From NCBI GenBank assembly GCA_035762005.1, contig DASTQA010000051.1, positions 9,254-73,253 of the forward strand: a stretch of DNA of 64,000 bases, written 5' to 3'. The number at the start of each line of letters is the position of its first letter. Position 1 is the first letter of the stretch. A program made the translations under genes and the position numbers. This DNA comes from JAIBJN01 sp035762005. Its GTDB lineage: Bacteria > Actinomycetota > Thermoleophilia > Gaiellales > Gaiellaceae. This document shows positions 25,005 to 33,408 of the stretch, piece by piece. The notes below the pieces were generated by a model. It saw only the letters and a list, made by a program, of their open reading frames with translations. It was not told where the DNA came from and made no database searches.

Positions 25005-26440
25005 GGCGCGCCCTCCCGGGCATCGTGGCCGTGCTCGTGGCGGCCGTCCTGCCGGCGACCGCCCCGGCCCAGGCCCCGCTGCCGAGCTTCACGCAGCCGA
25101 ACGGGCCCGGGTCGATCACCGTGCCGTTCAACCTCTCGACGCCGCCGGACCGCCCGGCCGTCCGCTCGTACGAGCAGCTGCTCGCCCTCTGGCAGAGCGC
25201 AGGTCAGGCGTACGGCGTGCCCTGGCAGGTCCTCGCGGCGATCAACGAGATCGAGTCGAACTTCGGCCAGAACATGGGCCCCAGCTCGGCGGGGGCGCTC
25301 GGCTGGATGCAGTTCATCCCCTCGACCTGGATGCGCTGGGGCACGGACGCGGACGGCGACGGCGTCGCCGACCCGTGGGACCCCGAGGACGCGGTCTTCT
25401 CGGCCGCGCGGTACCTCGCCGCGGCGGGCGCGCACGAGGACCTCGAGCGAGCGATCTACGCCTACAACCACGCCCAGTGGTACGTGGACGACGTGCTCGA
25501 GCGCGCCGCGCTCTTCGGGGACGACCCGCTCGCGCCCGGCACGGGGCGGCTCGTCTTCGCCGCCTCGGACGTCGAGCGCAGGCTCCGGGACGCGCGCCGC
25601 GACGTGGCGCGCCTCGGGCGCGCCCTGAGGACGCTCGACCGTCGGGCCGCAGGCCTGGGCGAGGCCCGCCTTCCCCTCGAGCGCCGCGCGGGCGACCCGT
25701 CGCTCGGCGAGGCCGAGTTCCGGGAGATCCAGGCACGCCTCGAGCGCGCCGACGCGTTCGAGGCGACCGCGGCCGAGCGGCGCGCCCGGCTCGACTCCCG
25801 GCTCGCCCGGGCCGTCAGTCGCGTCGAGGCGCTCGAGCAGGAGCGGGGCGCCGCCGCGCTCTCCGCGCCGGCCCCGTGGGCGGGCGGAGTCCCCGAGCCG
25901 ATCGGCGGCTACGTCTTCCCGGTCGGGGGCGGGCCCGAGGCCGTCTCGGTCGCCCACGTCCACCACGACTACCCCGCGGCCGACATCGCCGCGCCCGAGG
26001 GCTCGCCGCTCTACGCGCTCGCCGACGCGACGGTCGTCGCGACGTTCCCCGAGGACGAGGGCAGGTGCGGAATCGGCCTGAAGCTGCTCGTCGAGGGCGG
26101 CGCCGCGTTCATCTACTGCCACCTCTCGTACCTCGAGCCGCACGTCGTCCCCGGGGCGGCGCTCGCCGCCGGCGCCCCCGTCGGCCTCGTGGGCTCGACC
26201 GGGAACTCGACCGGCCCCCACCTCCACCTCGCCTTCGACCCGGCTCTCGCCTACCCGCAGGAGGAGCCGTGGTTCGAGCGGTTCGCCGGCACGGCGTTCA
26301 GCTGGCAGGACGCGCCCACCCCGGAGCGCCCGCGCGCCGCGCGGCCCCGGCCGGCGCGCGCGACCGCGCCGGCCGCGGTGCCTCCCGAGCGGGTCTTCCG
26401 GGTCGTGCGAACGCGCGTCGTCCGCTTCTCGCGCGGCTAG
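25001..26440 (+). CDS. bifunctional lytic transglycosylase / M23 endopeptidase
   Basis: A 479-residue exported peptidoglycan hydrolase. After the signal peptide, residues 55-165 form an SLT/MltB-like domain with catalytic Glu in AAINEIESNFGQN and the motif ALGWMQFIPSTWMRWG. A helical linker (170-285) precedes an M23/LytM domain at 300-430 with zinc ligands in HHDYPAADIAAPEG and HLHLAFDP. The same protein can therefore cut glycan strands and peptide cross-links. It is coupled to pilT-1, which suggests local wall opening for pilus passage in a thick-walled cell. Confidence 0.9.
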   Translation: MRRALPGIVAVLVAAVLPATAPAQAPLPSFTQPNGPGSITVPFNLSTPPDRPAVRSYEQLLALWQSAGQAYGVPWQVLAAINEIESNFGQNMGPSSAGALGWMQFIPSTWMRWGTDADGDGVADPWDPEDAVFSAARYLAAAGAHEDLERAIYAYNHAQWYVDDVLERAALFGDDPLAPGTGRLVFAASDVERRLRDARRDVARLGRALRTLDRRAAGLGEARLPLERRAGDPSLGEAEFREIQARLERADAFEATAAERRARLDSRLARAVSRVEALEQERGAAALSAPAPWAGGVPEPIGGYVFPVGGGPEAVSVAHVHHDYPAADIAAPEGSPLYALADATVVATFPEDEGRCGIGLKLLVEGGAAFIYCHLSYLEPHVVPGAALAAGAPVGLVGSTGNSTGPHLHLAFDPALAYPQEEPWFERFAGTAFSWQDAPTPERPRAARPRPARATAPAAVPPERVFRVVRTRVVRFSRG

Positions 26441-26450
26441 GCGGTCGGTC

Positions 26451-26478
26451 TTGACCTTTGCTGCGAGGATGCCGATGG
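26451..26478 (+). promoter_or_regulatory. sigma-28-like promoter of the PASTA/minor pilin operon
   Basis: TTGAC at 26451-26455, a 15-base spacer, GCCGATGG at 26471-26478, seven bases before the ATG at 26486. Confidence 0.5.
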
Positions 26479-26485
26479 AAGGGGC

Positions 26486-27391
26486 ATGGCGGCCCGACTG
26501 ACCATGCTCCTGCCCAGGCTCGCGGCGCTCGTCGTGATCTGGCTGCTCGCGGCCGCGAGCTTCACGTTCGCGGCCGGGGGCGAGGAGCCCGTCCCGAGCG
26601 CCGGCGAGGCTGCTGCCGGACCGGAGAGGCCGGAGGCGCTCGTCGTGCCCGACGTCCGCCGCCAGGCCTACGTCTTCGCCAAGGGCATCCTCCAGGACGC
26701 CGGCTTCGCCTGGCGCGTCGAGGGGCCGGTCGACGGCTACTCCGCGAACACGGTCGCCGTCCAGACCCCCGCGCCGGGCGCGAAGGTCGTCGACAACGGT
26801 GCCCCGACGATCGTCCTCCGCCTCGAGCGGAACGGCGACTACCCCGAGCGCGGCCTGCCCGAGAACCGCTCGCGGGGCGGGGGCACGCCGGTCGTCCTCC
26901 TCCGCGACTGGCTGCGCGCCCATCCGTCGGTCCCCGCCGCCGAGACCGAGGCCATGGAGACCGCTCCCGCCGAGACCGCGCCCGCGCCGACGACGACCGA
27001 GGCGCCGCCCGCGACGACCGAGGCGCCGCCCGCGACGACCGCGGCGGAGCCGCCGCCGGCCCCCGACGACGAGCAGGCCTACCGCCGCCCCGCCTTCGAG
27101 GTCGAGGGGGCTCCGCGCGAGCCGGCCGACGAGATGCCGCTCCCCGAGCGGGCCCGCATGCTCGAGCGCCGGCTGCTCGGCGCCGGGAAGCCCGGCAGGA
27201 GCCTCGTTCGCTTCTGGCTCTACCAGCACTCCTGGATCGTCACCGGCGCCCGCTTCGGGTGGAAGGACGGAGACGACGCGCTCCGGATCCTCGTCCGCCT
27301 CGACGAGCGCCTCGAGCGGCGCTACGGCTTCGGCGGCAAGAGCGCCGTGACCGCGCGCCGCGCGCTCGCGGACGTCCGCAGGCTGGGCTGA
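26486..27391 (+). CDS. exported single-PASTA-domain protein
   Basis: A 301-residue protein. An N-terminal hydrophobic segment (LAALVVIWLLAAASFTFAA) is a signal or anchor. Residues 52-115 match a PASTA domain (VVPDVRRQAYVFAKGILQDAGF...VAVQTPAPGAKV), which binds peptidoglycan fragments or beta-lactam-like ligands. A Pro/Thr/Glu linker contains the tandem unit EAPPATT twice. The C-terminal domain (WLYQHSWIVTGARFGWKDGDD) is unknown. It overlaps the next minor-pilin gene by one base (TGATG), so it is probably a pilus-wall linker. The function is inferred. Confidence 0.78.
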   Translation: MAARLTMLLPRLAALVVIWLLAAASFTFAAGGEEPVPSAGEAAAGPERPEALVVPDVRRQAYVFAKGILQDAGFAWRVEGPVDGYSANTVAVQTPAPGAKVVDNGAPTIVLRLERNGDYPERGLPENRSRGGGTPVVLLRDWLRAHPSVPAAETEAMETAPAETAPAPTTTEAPPATTEAPPATTAAEPPPAPDDEQAYRRPAFEVEGAPREPADEMPLPERARMLERRLLGAGKPGRSLVRFWLYQHSWIVTGARFGWKDGDDALRILVRLDERLERRYGFGGKSAVTARRALADVRRLG

Positions 27392-27969
27392 TGGCCGGGC
27401 GGCGGCTCGCCGGGGGCCCGAGGGGCGAGGCCGGCTACACGCTGATCGAGCTGCTCGCGGTCCTCGCCATCTTCCTGACGATCGCGACGGCGCTGACGAC
27501 CCTCTTCGTCTCGGGCTCGCGGGCAGAGCTGGACGCGAACCGCCGCTTCGAGGCCCAGCAGAACGCCCGCGTCGCGCTCGACAGGCTGCGGCGGGAGCTC
27601 CACTGCTCGAGCGGGGTCACGAACCTCGACGGGAGCGCGCTCACGCCCGTTCCGGTGGCCGCGATCCGCGTCACGCTGCCCTCGCACTGCCCGACCGCGA
27701 ACGGCGCCACGGCCGTCGTCGACTACGAGACGGTCGCCGCGGGCACGGGGCGCTGGAAGCTGACCCGGACCCAGAACGGGGGCACGGCGATCCCCCTCGC
27801 GGACTACGTCGTGCAGGGCACCGTGTTCACGTACACGGCCCAGTCCGCCACCTCGCGCGCGCTCCTCCACGTCGACCTGCCGGTGAACGTCGACCCGAAC
27901 GAGGGATGGAAGGCCTGGCGCCTCGTTGACGACATCGTCCTCAGGAACACCCTCCGCCAGGACCCCTAG
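27391..27969 (+). CDS. minor prepilin-like protein (PilW/PilJ type)
   Basis: A 192-residue class-III-signal protein. The leader MAGRRLAGGPRGEAG ends in Gly15, followed by YTLIELLAVLAIFLTIATAL with Glu at mature position 5. PilD should cleave before Tyr16 and N-methylate it. The globular part has two cysteines (LHCSSGV, PSHCPTA), probably a disulfide. It lies between the PASTA protein and the PilX-like gene, in the usual minor-pilin order. Confidence 0.85.
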   Translation: MAGRRLAGGPRGEAGYTLIELLAVLAIFLTIATALTTLFVSGSRAELDANRRFEAQQNARVALDRLRRELHCSSGVTNLDGSALTPVPVAAIRVTLPSHCPTANGATAVVDYETVAAGTGRWKLTRTQNGGTAIPLADYVVQGTVFTYTAQSATSRALLHVDLPVNVDPNEGWKAWRLVDDIVLRNTLRQDP

Positions 27970-27987
27970 GCGGAGCGGACCGACGAC

Positions 27988-29484
27988 ATGACCTTGCGGC
28001 AACTCCTCACACGCCAGGACGGCATGACGCTCATCATGGCGGTGGGCATCCTCGGCATGCTCTCGCTGACGGGCGCGACGCTCATCTACTACTCGAGCAC
28101 GAACGCGCGCAGCGTCGAGTACTCCGTGCGCAACGCGAGCGCCTACGACCTCGCCGAGGCCGGCATCGACGAGATGATGGCGGTGCTCTCGAAGCCGACG
28201 AACAACGCGCTCCTGCCCGACGTCCTGCCGGAGACGACGCACGAGTACGACAGCGGGACGGTCACGTGGTCGGGCACGCTCGACCAGCTCACGCAGACGT
28301 GGTCGCTCACCTCGACGGGGAGGATCGACAACCCGACCGGGACGGCGACGAGCGACGTCACGCGCACGCTGACCGCGAAGGTGCCGGTGACGCCGACGCT
28401 CACCCAGCCGCTCAACAACCCGGCGTGGAACTACATCTACGCGACGAGCACGGGCCAGCCGTGCGACATGACGGTCGCCCAGAACGTCTCGGGCTCCTCG
28501 CGCCTCTACGTCGAGGGCAATCTCTGCCTGGAGAACAACGTCGCGATCACGCAGACGTCGCTCCTCGTCAAGGGCAACCTCGACCTCGCGAACAACGCGC
28601 GCGTCGGCGCCGCGACGAGCATGAGCACCCGCGTCGAGACCTACGTGGGCGGCAGCTGCCGCTACGGCGGCGGCTCGTGGGCGACCCCGTGCAGCGGGAA
28701 CCAGGACGCCCGGCGCATCTACTCGAAGATGGGCGCTCCCGACTACACGGTCGGCGTCAACACCTCTGTCCCCGTCATCGCCGCGCCCTCGGCCGACGTC
28801 TCGGCTTGGTACGCGAACTCCATCCCGGGCCCCTCGCTCGATTGCAGCTCGGCCAACGGCGCCCGCAGCGGCACGCCGCCGACGTGGGACAACGACGGCG
28901 TCCGCAACAACAGCGTGCCGCTGTTCGAGCTGACCGCCGCCTCCTCGTACACCTGCCGCGTCGGGCCGGCCAACAACCCGACGGGCGAGCTCTCGTGGAA
29001 CGCGGCGACGAAGGTGCTGACCGTGTACGGCACGATGTTCATCGACGGCAGCCTCACGATCACGAACGGGACCCTCAACTCCTACAACGGCCAGGCGACG
29101 ATCTACCTCTCCGGGACGCTCTACCTCGGGAACAACACGAAGCTCTGCGGCGGCGTCTCGGGCTCGAGCTGCGACTTCGGGGCCTGGAACCCGAACACGG
29201 AGATGCTCACGTTCGTGACCGGCGGGAGCGGCGGGCTCGCGGGGACCGACGTGGGGATCCTCGTCGCGAACAACGGCCAGTTCCAGGGCGGCCTCTTCTC
29301 GCAGTACGCGGTCCGCTTCACGAACAACTCGCGCTCGGACGGGCCGATCGTCGGCTCGACGATGATCTTCGACAACAACGTCACGAACGACCAGTTCCCG
29401 ACCATCACGACGGTGCCGGTCGGCATGCCGGGCAACCCGGCCGTCTACGCCCAGCCGAACCCGCCGCAGCTCTACAGCGGCTAA
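27988..29484 (+). CDS. large PilX-like pilus-associated protein
   Basis: A 498-residue protein. Its prepilin-like N-terminus MTLRQLLTRQDG|MTLIMAVGILGML has Met, not Glu, at mature position 5. The next segment (YSVRNASAYDLAEAGIDEMMAVL) matches PilX-type proteins. Residues 150-480 form a long Asn/Gly/Thr-rich domain with repeating motifs (SLLVKGNLDLANNA, LYLGNNT), probably a beta-solenoid. It contains ten or so cysteines. It may be a pilus-tip adhesin or priming subunit. Confidence 0.78.
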   Translation: MTLRQLLTRQDGMTLIMAVGILGMLSLTGATLIYYSSTNARSVEYSVRNASAYDLAEAGIDEMMAVLSKPTNNALLPDVLPETTHEYDSGTVTWSGTLDQLTQTWSLTSTGRIDNPTGTATSDVTRTLTAKVPVTPTLTQPLNNPAWNYIYATSTGQPCDMTVAQNVSGSSRLYVEGNLCLENNVAITQTSLLVKGNLDLANNARVGAATSMSTRVETYVGGSCRYGGGSWATPCSGNQDARRIYSKMGAPDYTVGVNTSVPVIAAPSADVSAWYANSIPGPSLDCSSANGARSGTPPTWDNDGVRNNSVPLFELTAASSYTCRVGPANNPTGELSWNAATKVLTVYGTMFIDGSLTITNGTLNSYNGQATIYLSGTLYLGNNTKLCGGVSGSSCDFGAWNPNTEMLTFVTGGSGGLAGTDVGILVANNGQFQGGLFSQYAVRFTNNSRSDGPIVGSTMIFDNNVTNDQFPTITTVPVGMPGNPAVYAQPNPPQLYSG

Positions 29485-29509
29485 CGTCCCCGCCCTCCCG
29501 CGCCGATAG
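29482..29509 (+). promoter_or_regulatory. sigma-28-like promoter of pilD
   Basis: TAAC at 29482-29485 (overlapping the stop of the preceding gene), a 16-base spacer, GCCGATAG at 29502-29509. The following CTCGTAAGGATG is nearly repeated before pilB (CCCGTAAGGGTG). Confidence 0.6.
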
Positions 29510-29518
29510 CTCGTAAGG

Positions 29519-30271
29519 ATGAACGTCGCCCTGGCCGTCGCCGCGCTCCCGCCCGCGCTCGCGCTCGGGAGCTTCCTGAACGTCGTCGCCGCCCGCCTCC
29601 CCGAGGGCCGCTCGCTCGTCTCGCCGCCCTCGGCCTGCGGCTCCTGCGGGACGCGCATCTCCTGGCGCGACAACCTCCCCGTGCTCTCGTACGTGCTCCT
29701 GCGCGGACGCTGCCGGCACTGCGGCGTCCGGATCGGCGCGCGCTACGTCGCCGTCGAGCTCGGCACGGCGCTCCTCGTCGCCGCCTGCTTCCTCCACCTC
29801 GGCCTCACGGCGGACGCGTTCGTCGCCTCCGTCTTCGTCTCGGTCCTCGTCGTCCTCTCGGCGATCGACGTCGAGCGGCGGATCCTGCCGGACGCGATCG
29901 TGCTGCCCGCGACGGCGGTCGTCCTCACGGCGCAGCTCGCCCTCCACCCCGGGCAGGCGCTCGAATGGGTGCTGGCCGCGCTCGGCGCCTCGCTCTTTCT
30001 CTTCCTCGCGCTCCTCGCCTACCCCAGGGGCATGGGGATGGGGGACGTGAAGCTCTGCCTCCTGCTGGGGGCGATGCTCGGCGCCGAGGTTCTCCCCGCG
30101 CTCATGGTCGGCATGCTGGCCGCCCTCGTTCCCTCGGCGGTCCTCTTCGTCCGGCACGGCGCCGCGGCGCGGAAGATGTTCATCCCCTTCGGGCCCTTCC
30201 TCGCCTTCGGCGGCGTCGTCGCCCTCTTCGCCGGCGAGGCGCTCCTCGACGCCTACCTCGGCAGCTTCTAG
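29519..30271 (+). CDS. pilD: prepilin peptidase / N-methyltransferase PilD
   Basis: A 250-residue polytopic aspartyl protease that removes prepilin leaders and methylates the new N-terminus. The cytoplasmic tetracysteine domain is present (CGSCGTRISW...CRHCGVRIG). The two catalytic aspartates are in AIDVERRILPD and GMGMGDVKL. The full methylase plus peptidase length is present. Substrates in this window include the major pilin and three minor prepilin-like proteins. Confidence 0.95.
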   Translation: MNVALAVAALPPALALGSFLNVVAARLPEGRSLVSPPSACGSCGTRISWRDNLPVLSYVLLRGRCRHCGVRIGARYVAVELGTALLVAACFLHLGLTADAFVASVFVSVLVVLSAIDVERRILPDAIVLPATAVVLTAQLALHPGQALEWVLAALGASLFLFLALLAYPRGMGMGDVKLCLLLGAMLGAEVLPALMVGMLAALVPSAVLFVRHGAAARKMFIPFGPFLAFGGVVALFAGEALLDAYLGSF

Positions 30272-30291
30272 GCCGGCTCGTCAACCCCCCT

Positions 30292-30319
30292 CTCAGGGAT
30301 ATCGGCGCCGAGCCGATAA
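30292..30319 (+). promoter_or_regulatory. sigma-28-like promoter of pilB with overlapping inverted repeat
   Basis: GCCGATAA at 30312-30319 is an exact match to the sigma-28 -10 consensus. The -35 is weak (CTCAG at 30292-30296). TATCGGC at 30300-30306 and GCCGATA form a 7-bp inverted repeat with a 5-base spacer, so an operator is also possible. Confidence 0.55.
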
Positions 30320-30328
30320 CCCGTAAGG

Positions 30329-32176
30329 GTGGAGTTCGACGACCTTCAGCCGCTCCGGCGCGCAGGCGCCGGCGAGGGGGAGGAGCCCACCGGGCCCTCT
30401 CCCGAGTACCCGCAGGGCGCGGGCATCTCGCCGAACCCGGTCACCCAGCTCGTGGCCGACCTGATCGAGGCGACCGGCCTCGTCGCGCTCGACCGGCTCG
30501 CGAGCGCGCGCTCCCGCGCGGGCACCGGATCGCTCGCCGAGGCGATCATGGACGAGCAGCTGAACGCGCCCGGCGTGGAGCTCGAGGTGCCCGGCCTGCG
30601 CCCGGGGGGCGGGCCGACGGCGAGCGACGAGGCGAGGGACCTCGCCGAGCGCCTGCACCTGCCCTACGTCGATCTCTCCTCGAGCGGCGTCGAGAAGGCG
30701 GCCGCCGAGTCGATCCCGATCCACGTCCTCGAGCGCGCGGGCGCCCTCCCCTTCAAGATCGAGGGCGACCGGCTCAAGGTCGCGGTCGCCGACCCGACGA
30801 ACGTCCAGGCGATCGACGAGCTCCGACTCGCGACGCGGCGCACGCTCGACGTCCACGTCGCGCCCCGCGAGGACGTCGACCTCGAGCTCCGCCGCCTCCA
30901 GCGGGCGAGCGAGGCGTGGGAGCGGGCGGCCCTGGTCGAGGAGGAGTTCGACCTCGACGAGGAGGAGGCCGGGGACGACCTCGAGGCCGAGGACGGCGTC
31001 TCCGACGCGCCGCTCGTGCGCCTCGTCAACTCGATCATCCTCCAGGCCGCCGAGGACGGGGCCAGCGACCTCCACTTCGACCCCCAGGACGACGCGCTCG
31101 TCGTCCGCCTCCGCGTGGACGGGGTCCTCCACGAGGTGCAGCGGATCCCGAGGCGCCTCGCCGCCGGGGTGACCACGCGCCTCAAGGTTCTCGCCAAGCT
31201 CGACATCGCCGAGCGGCGCAAGCCGCAGGACGGGCGCATCTCCCTGAACGCGAGGGCCGCCGGACGCCTCCTCGACATCCGCGTCGCGGTGCTGCCGACG
31301 GTCGAGGGCGAGGGCGTCGTCATGCGCCTCCTCGACAAGTCGAAGCGCCCGCCGACGCTCTCGGAGCTCGGCCTCTCCGACGAGATGCGGGCGGTCTTCG
31401 AGGACATCATCCGCAAGCCGACGGGGGCGCTCCTCGTCACCGGGCCGACCGGCTCGGGGAAGTCGACGACGCTCTACGCCTCGCTCAACGAGATCAACCG
31501 GCCGGAGGTCAACGTCATCACGGTCGAGGACCCGGTCGAGTACCGCCTCACCGGCCTCAACCAGGTGCAGGTGAACCCGCGCGCGGGGCTCACGTTCTCC
31601 TCGGCGCTCCGCTCGATCCTCCGCTCCGACCCCGACGTCGTCATGGTCGGCGAGATCCGCGACGCCGAGACGGCGAAGATGGCGATCGAGGCCGCCCTCA
31701 CCGGCCACTTCGTCCTCTCGACGCTCCACACGAACGACGCGCCGAGCGCGCTCACGCGGCTGAACGAGATGGGCGTGGAGCCGTTCCTCACCGGCTCCGC
31801 CGTGACGGCCGTGCTCGCCCAGCGCCTCGCCCGGAAGCTCTGCACGCACTGCTGCGAGATGTACATGGCGACGAGGCAGGAGATGCTCGAGGCGCGCTTC
31901 AGCGCCGAGCAGGCCGCCGCCGCCGACGGCGTCGCGCTCTACCGCAAGCGCGGCTGCCCGCGCTGCAACCAGACGGGCTACAAGGGCCGCATCGGCGTCT
32001 ACCAGCTCATGGTCATGAGCGAGGACCTGGGCCGGCTCGCCTCCCAGCACGCGAGCCGCGAGGAGCTCGAGCGCGCAGCGCTCGACATGGGCATGAAGAC
32101 CCTCTGGGACGACGGCCTCGCGAAGGTCACCTCGGGCCTCACCTCGCTCGAGGAGCTGGCCCGGGTCCTCGTCTAG
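30329..32176 (+). CDS. pilB: type IV pilus assembly ATPase PilB
   Basis: A 615-residue extension ATPase. The N-terminal MshEN-like region (residues 90-190, LPYVDLSSSGVEKAAAESIP, LKVAVADPTNVQAIDELRL) belongs to a family known to bind c-di-GMP. The motor has Walker A TGPTGSGKSTTLY near residue 371, Asp box TVEDPVEYRL, Walker B DPDVVMVGEIRDAET and HFVLSTLHTNDA. The zinc site CTHCC...CPRC near 505-548 is intact. It starts at GTG 30329. The MshEN domain and the co-regulated HD-GYP gene suggest c-di-GMP control of piliation. Confidence 0.95.
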   Translation: MEFDDLQPLRRAGAGEGEEPTGPSPEYPQGAGISPNPVTQLVADLIEATGLVALDRLASARSRAGTGSLAEAIMDEQLNAPGVELEVPGLRPGGGPTASDEARDLAERLHLPYVDLSSSGVEKAAAESIPIHVLERAGALPFKIEGDRLKVAVADPTNVQAIDELRLATRRTLDVHVAPREDVDLELRRLQRASEAWERAALVEEEFDLDEEEAGDDLEAEDGVSDAPLVRLVNSIILQAAEDGASDLHFDPQDDALVVRLRVDGVLHEVQRIPRRLAAGVTTRLKVLAKLDIAERRKPQDGRISLNARAAGRLLDIRVAVLPTVEGEGVVMRLLDKSKRPPTLSELGLSDEMRAVFEDIIRKPTGALLVTGPTGSGKSTTLYASLNEINRPEVNVITVEDPVEYRLTGLNQVQVNPRAGLTFSSALRSILRSDPDVVMVGEIRDAETAKMAIEAALTGHFVLSTLHTNDAPSALTRLNEMGVEPFLTGSAVTAVLAQRLARKLCTHCCEMYMATRQEMLEARFSAEQAAAADGVALYRKRGCPRCNQTGYKGRIGVYQLMVMSEDLGRLASQHASREELERAALDMGMKTLWDDGLAKVTSGLTSLEELARVLV

Positions 32177-32179
32177 GGC

Positions 32180-32443
32180 CTAGGTGACGTCGCAGCCGAG
32201 GTACTCGAGGATCGTGACGGTCTCGCGGATGAAGGTGTCCGCTTCCTCGCGCGTGCCGAAGCGGTAGGGGCCCGGGCGGAGCGGCTCGACGACGAGGCCG
32301 TCGACGGGGTAGACCTCGCACTCCACGAGGTAGCCCGCGTCGTCCTCGACGTAGCGCATGCGCACGAGCTCGCGGCTGTCCTTGCGCGCCGAGCGGAGGG
32401 CGAGCTCCTGCGGCTCGTTCGCCGGCTCTCCGAGCCTGCTCAT
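32180..32443 (-). CDS. small conserved protein of unknown function
   Basis: An 87-residue acidic soluble protein. The readable core is MRYVEDDAGYLVECEVYPV followed by RFGTREEADTFIRETVTILEYLGCDV. It has no signal peptide or membrane segment. The ATG overlaps the stop of the thioredoxin-fold gene (ATGA), so the two are co-translated. The function is unknown. Confidence 0.72.
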   Translation of the reverse strand: MSRLGEPANEPQELALRSARKDSRELVRMRYVEDDAGYLVECEVYPVDGLVVEPLRPGPYRFGTREEADTFIRETVTILEYLGCDVT

Positions 32444-33318
32444 CGGAGCGCGTTCTGGACGGCCTGCGCGATCGTCTCGCGGTCCGCGACGCGGTCGAAG
32501 CGTGCGACCGGCTTCGGCCCGCGGGTGAAGACCAGGACGGCCGGCGCCTCCTTGACCTCGTGGGCCCCGGCGAGGCCGGAGACCTCCCGGTTGCGCGCGA
32601 CGTTCACGGGCAGGAAGCCGGCGTCCACGGAGAGCGCCGCGGCCCGTGCCTCCATGACGAGCGTCCCGTCGAGCCCGGCGTTGGGCGTGTAGAAGAGTAC
32701 GACGACCGCCCGCTTGGCGAAGAGCATCCACTCGAGCGCGACCGGCGCGGGCATCGTGCCCTGCGGCTTCCGCCAGGAGCTCTCGGCGCCGTTCCGCCAG
32801 GTGCACTTGCGTGCGCCCAGGCGCCGCACGATCGCGTCGAAGCGGGAATCCTCGGAGACGAGCTCGGACCTGCGCTCGAGATCGCCGCGCCGCAACGCGG
32901 CGAGCCCGCGCCGGAGCGTCCGGTCGCCCTCGGCGAGCTCGGCCCTGGCGGCGAGGACGGCGCGTCGCTCCCCCCGCGGCCAGCCGGCCGCGACGAAGCC
33001 TTCCCGGAGCGTCGACAACGAGCGCCGCAGCCCGACGAGCGCGGTCTCGATGTCCTTCGGCGCCGGGTACTTCGGGAGCTCGAGCGGGCCCACCTCCGCC
33101 TTCAGCGTGGCGCAGAGCGCGTCGACCTGCTCGGCCCAGGCGTCCGCCTCGACGGCGCGGCCGACGGCCGGCGCGGGCTCCGGGGCCGTGGTCGTCGCGA
33201 CGGGCGGCGCCGAGCCGGGCTCGGGCGCCTGCCCGAACGCGTAGGCGCCGAAGCCCGCGCCGAGGAGGCCGAGGACGGCGATGGGGAGGAGCACCCGGAG
33301 TCGAGGCTGCTGCCGCAT
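32440..33318 (-). CDS. membrane-anchored thioredoxin-fold protein lacking CxxC
   Basis: A 292-residue protein. An N-terminal TM anchor (VLLPIAVLGLLGAGFGAYAFG) precedes a Pro/Ala linker and a helical region (60-180). The last 110 residues look like a thioredoxin fold (AKRAVVVLFYTPNAGLDGTLVMEA, FLPVNVARNREVSGLAGAHEV, cis-Pro-like EAPAVLVF). The redox CxxC position reads FYTPNAGLDG, so it has no dithiol. It sits beside the major pilin and has the same type of promoter. A structural or chaperone role in pilus biogenesis is inferred. Confidence 0.72.
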   Translation of the reverse strand: MRQQPRLRVLLPIAVLGLLGAGFGAYAFGQAPEPGSAPPVATTTAPEPAPAVGRAVEADAWAEQVDALCATLKAEVGPLELPKYPAPKDIETALVGLRRSLSTLREGFVAAGWPRGERRAVLAARAELAEGDRTLRRGLAALRRGDLERRSELVSEDSRFDAIVRRLGARKCTWRNGAESSWRKPQGTMPAPVALEWMLFAKRAVVVLFYTPNAGLDGTLVMEARAAALSVDAGFLPVNVARNREVSGLAGAHEVKEAPAVLVFTRGPKPVARFDRVADRETIAQAVQNALR

Positions 33319-33328
33319 ACAGGCTTCC

Positions 33329-33356
33329 GTATCGGCACCCGGCGGGCGGTGCTTAA
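33329..33356 (-). promoter_or_regulatory. sigma-28-like promoter of the thioredoxin-fold gene
   Basis: On the minus strand, TTAAG (33356-33352), a 15-base spacer, GCCGATAC (33336-33329), ten bases before the ATG at 33318. The -35 lies within the T-rich tail of the pilA terminator. Confidence 0.6.
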
Positions 33357-33361
33357 ATACA

Positions 33362-33385
33362 GAGGGCGCGGTCTCCCGCGCCCTC
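33362..33385 (-). terminator. rho-independent terminator of pilA
   Basis: A perfect 9-bp stem GAGGGCGCG/CGCGCCCTC with a 6-base loop, followed on the minus strand by TGTATTTAAG. It starts 24 bases after the pilA stop. Confidence 0.8.
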
Positions 33386-33408
33386 CGGCGATTCCGCTCG
33401 GGGCCCGA

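Noticed and set aside
26990..27050. GAGGCGCCGCCCGCGACGACC-type repeats as a CRISPR or VNTR locus
   Set aside because: Only two units, in frame, encoding a Pro/Thr/Glu linker of the PASTA protein.
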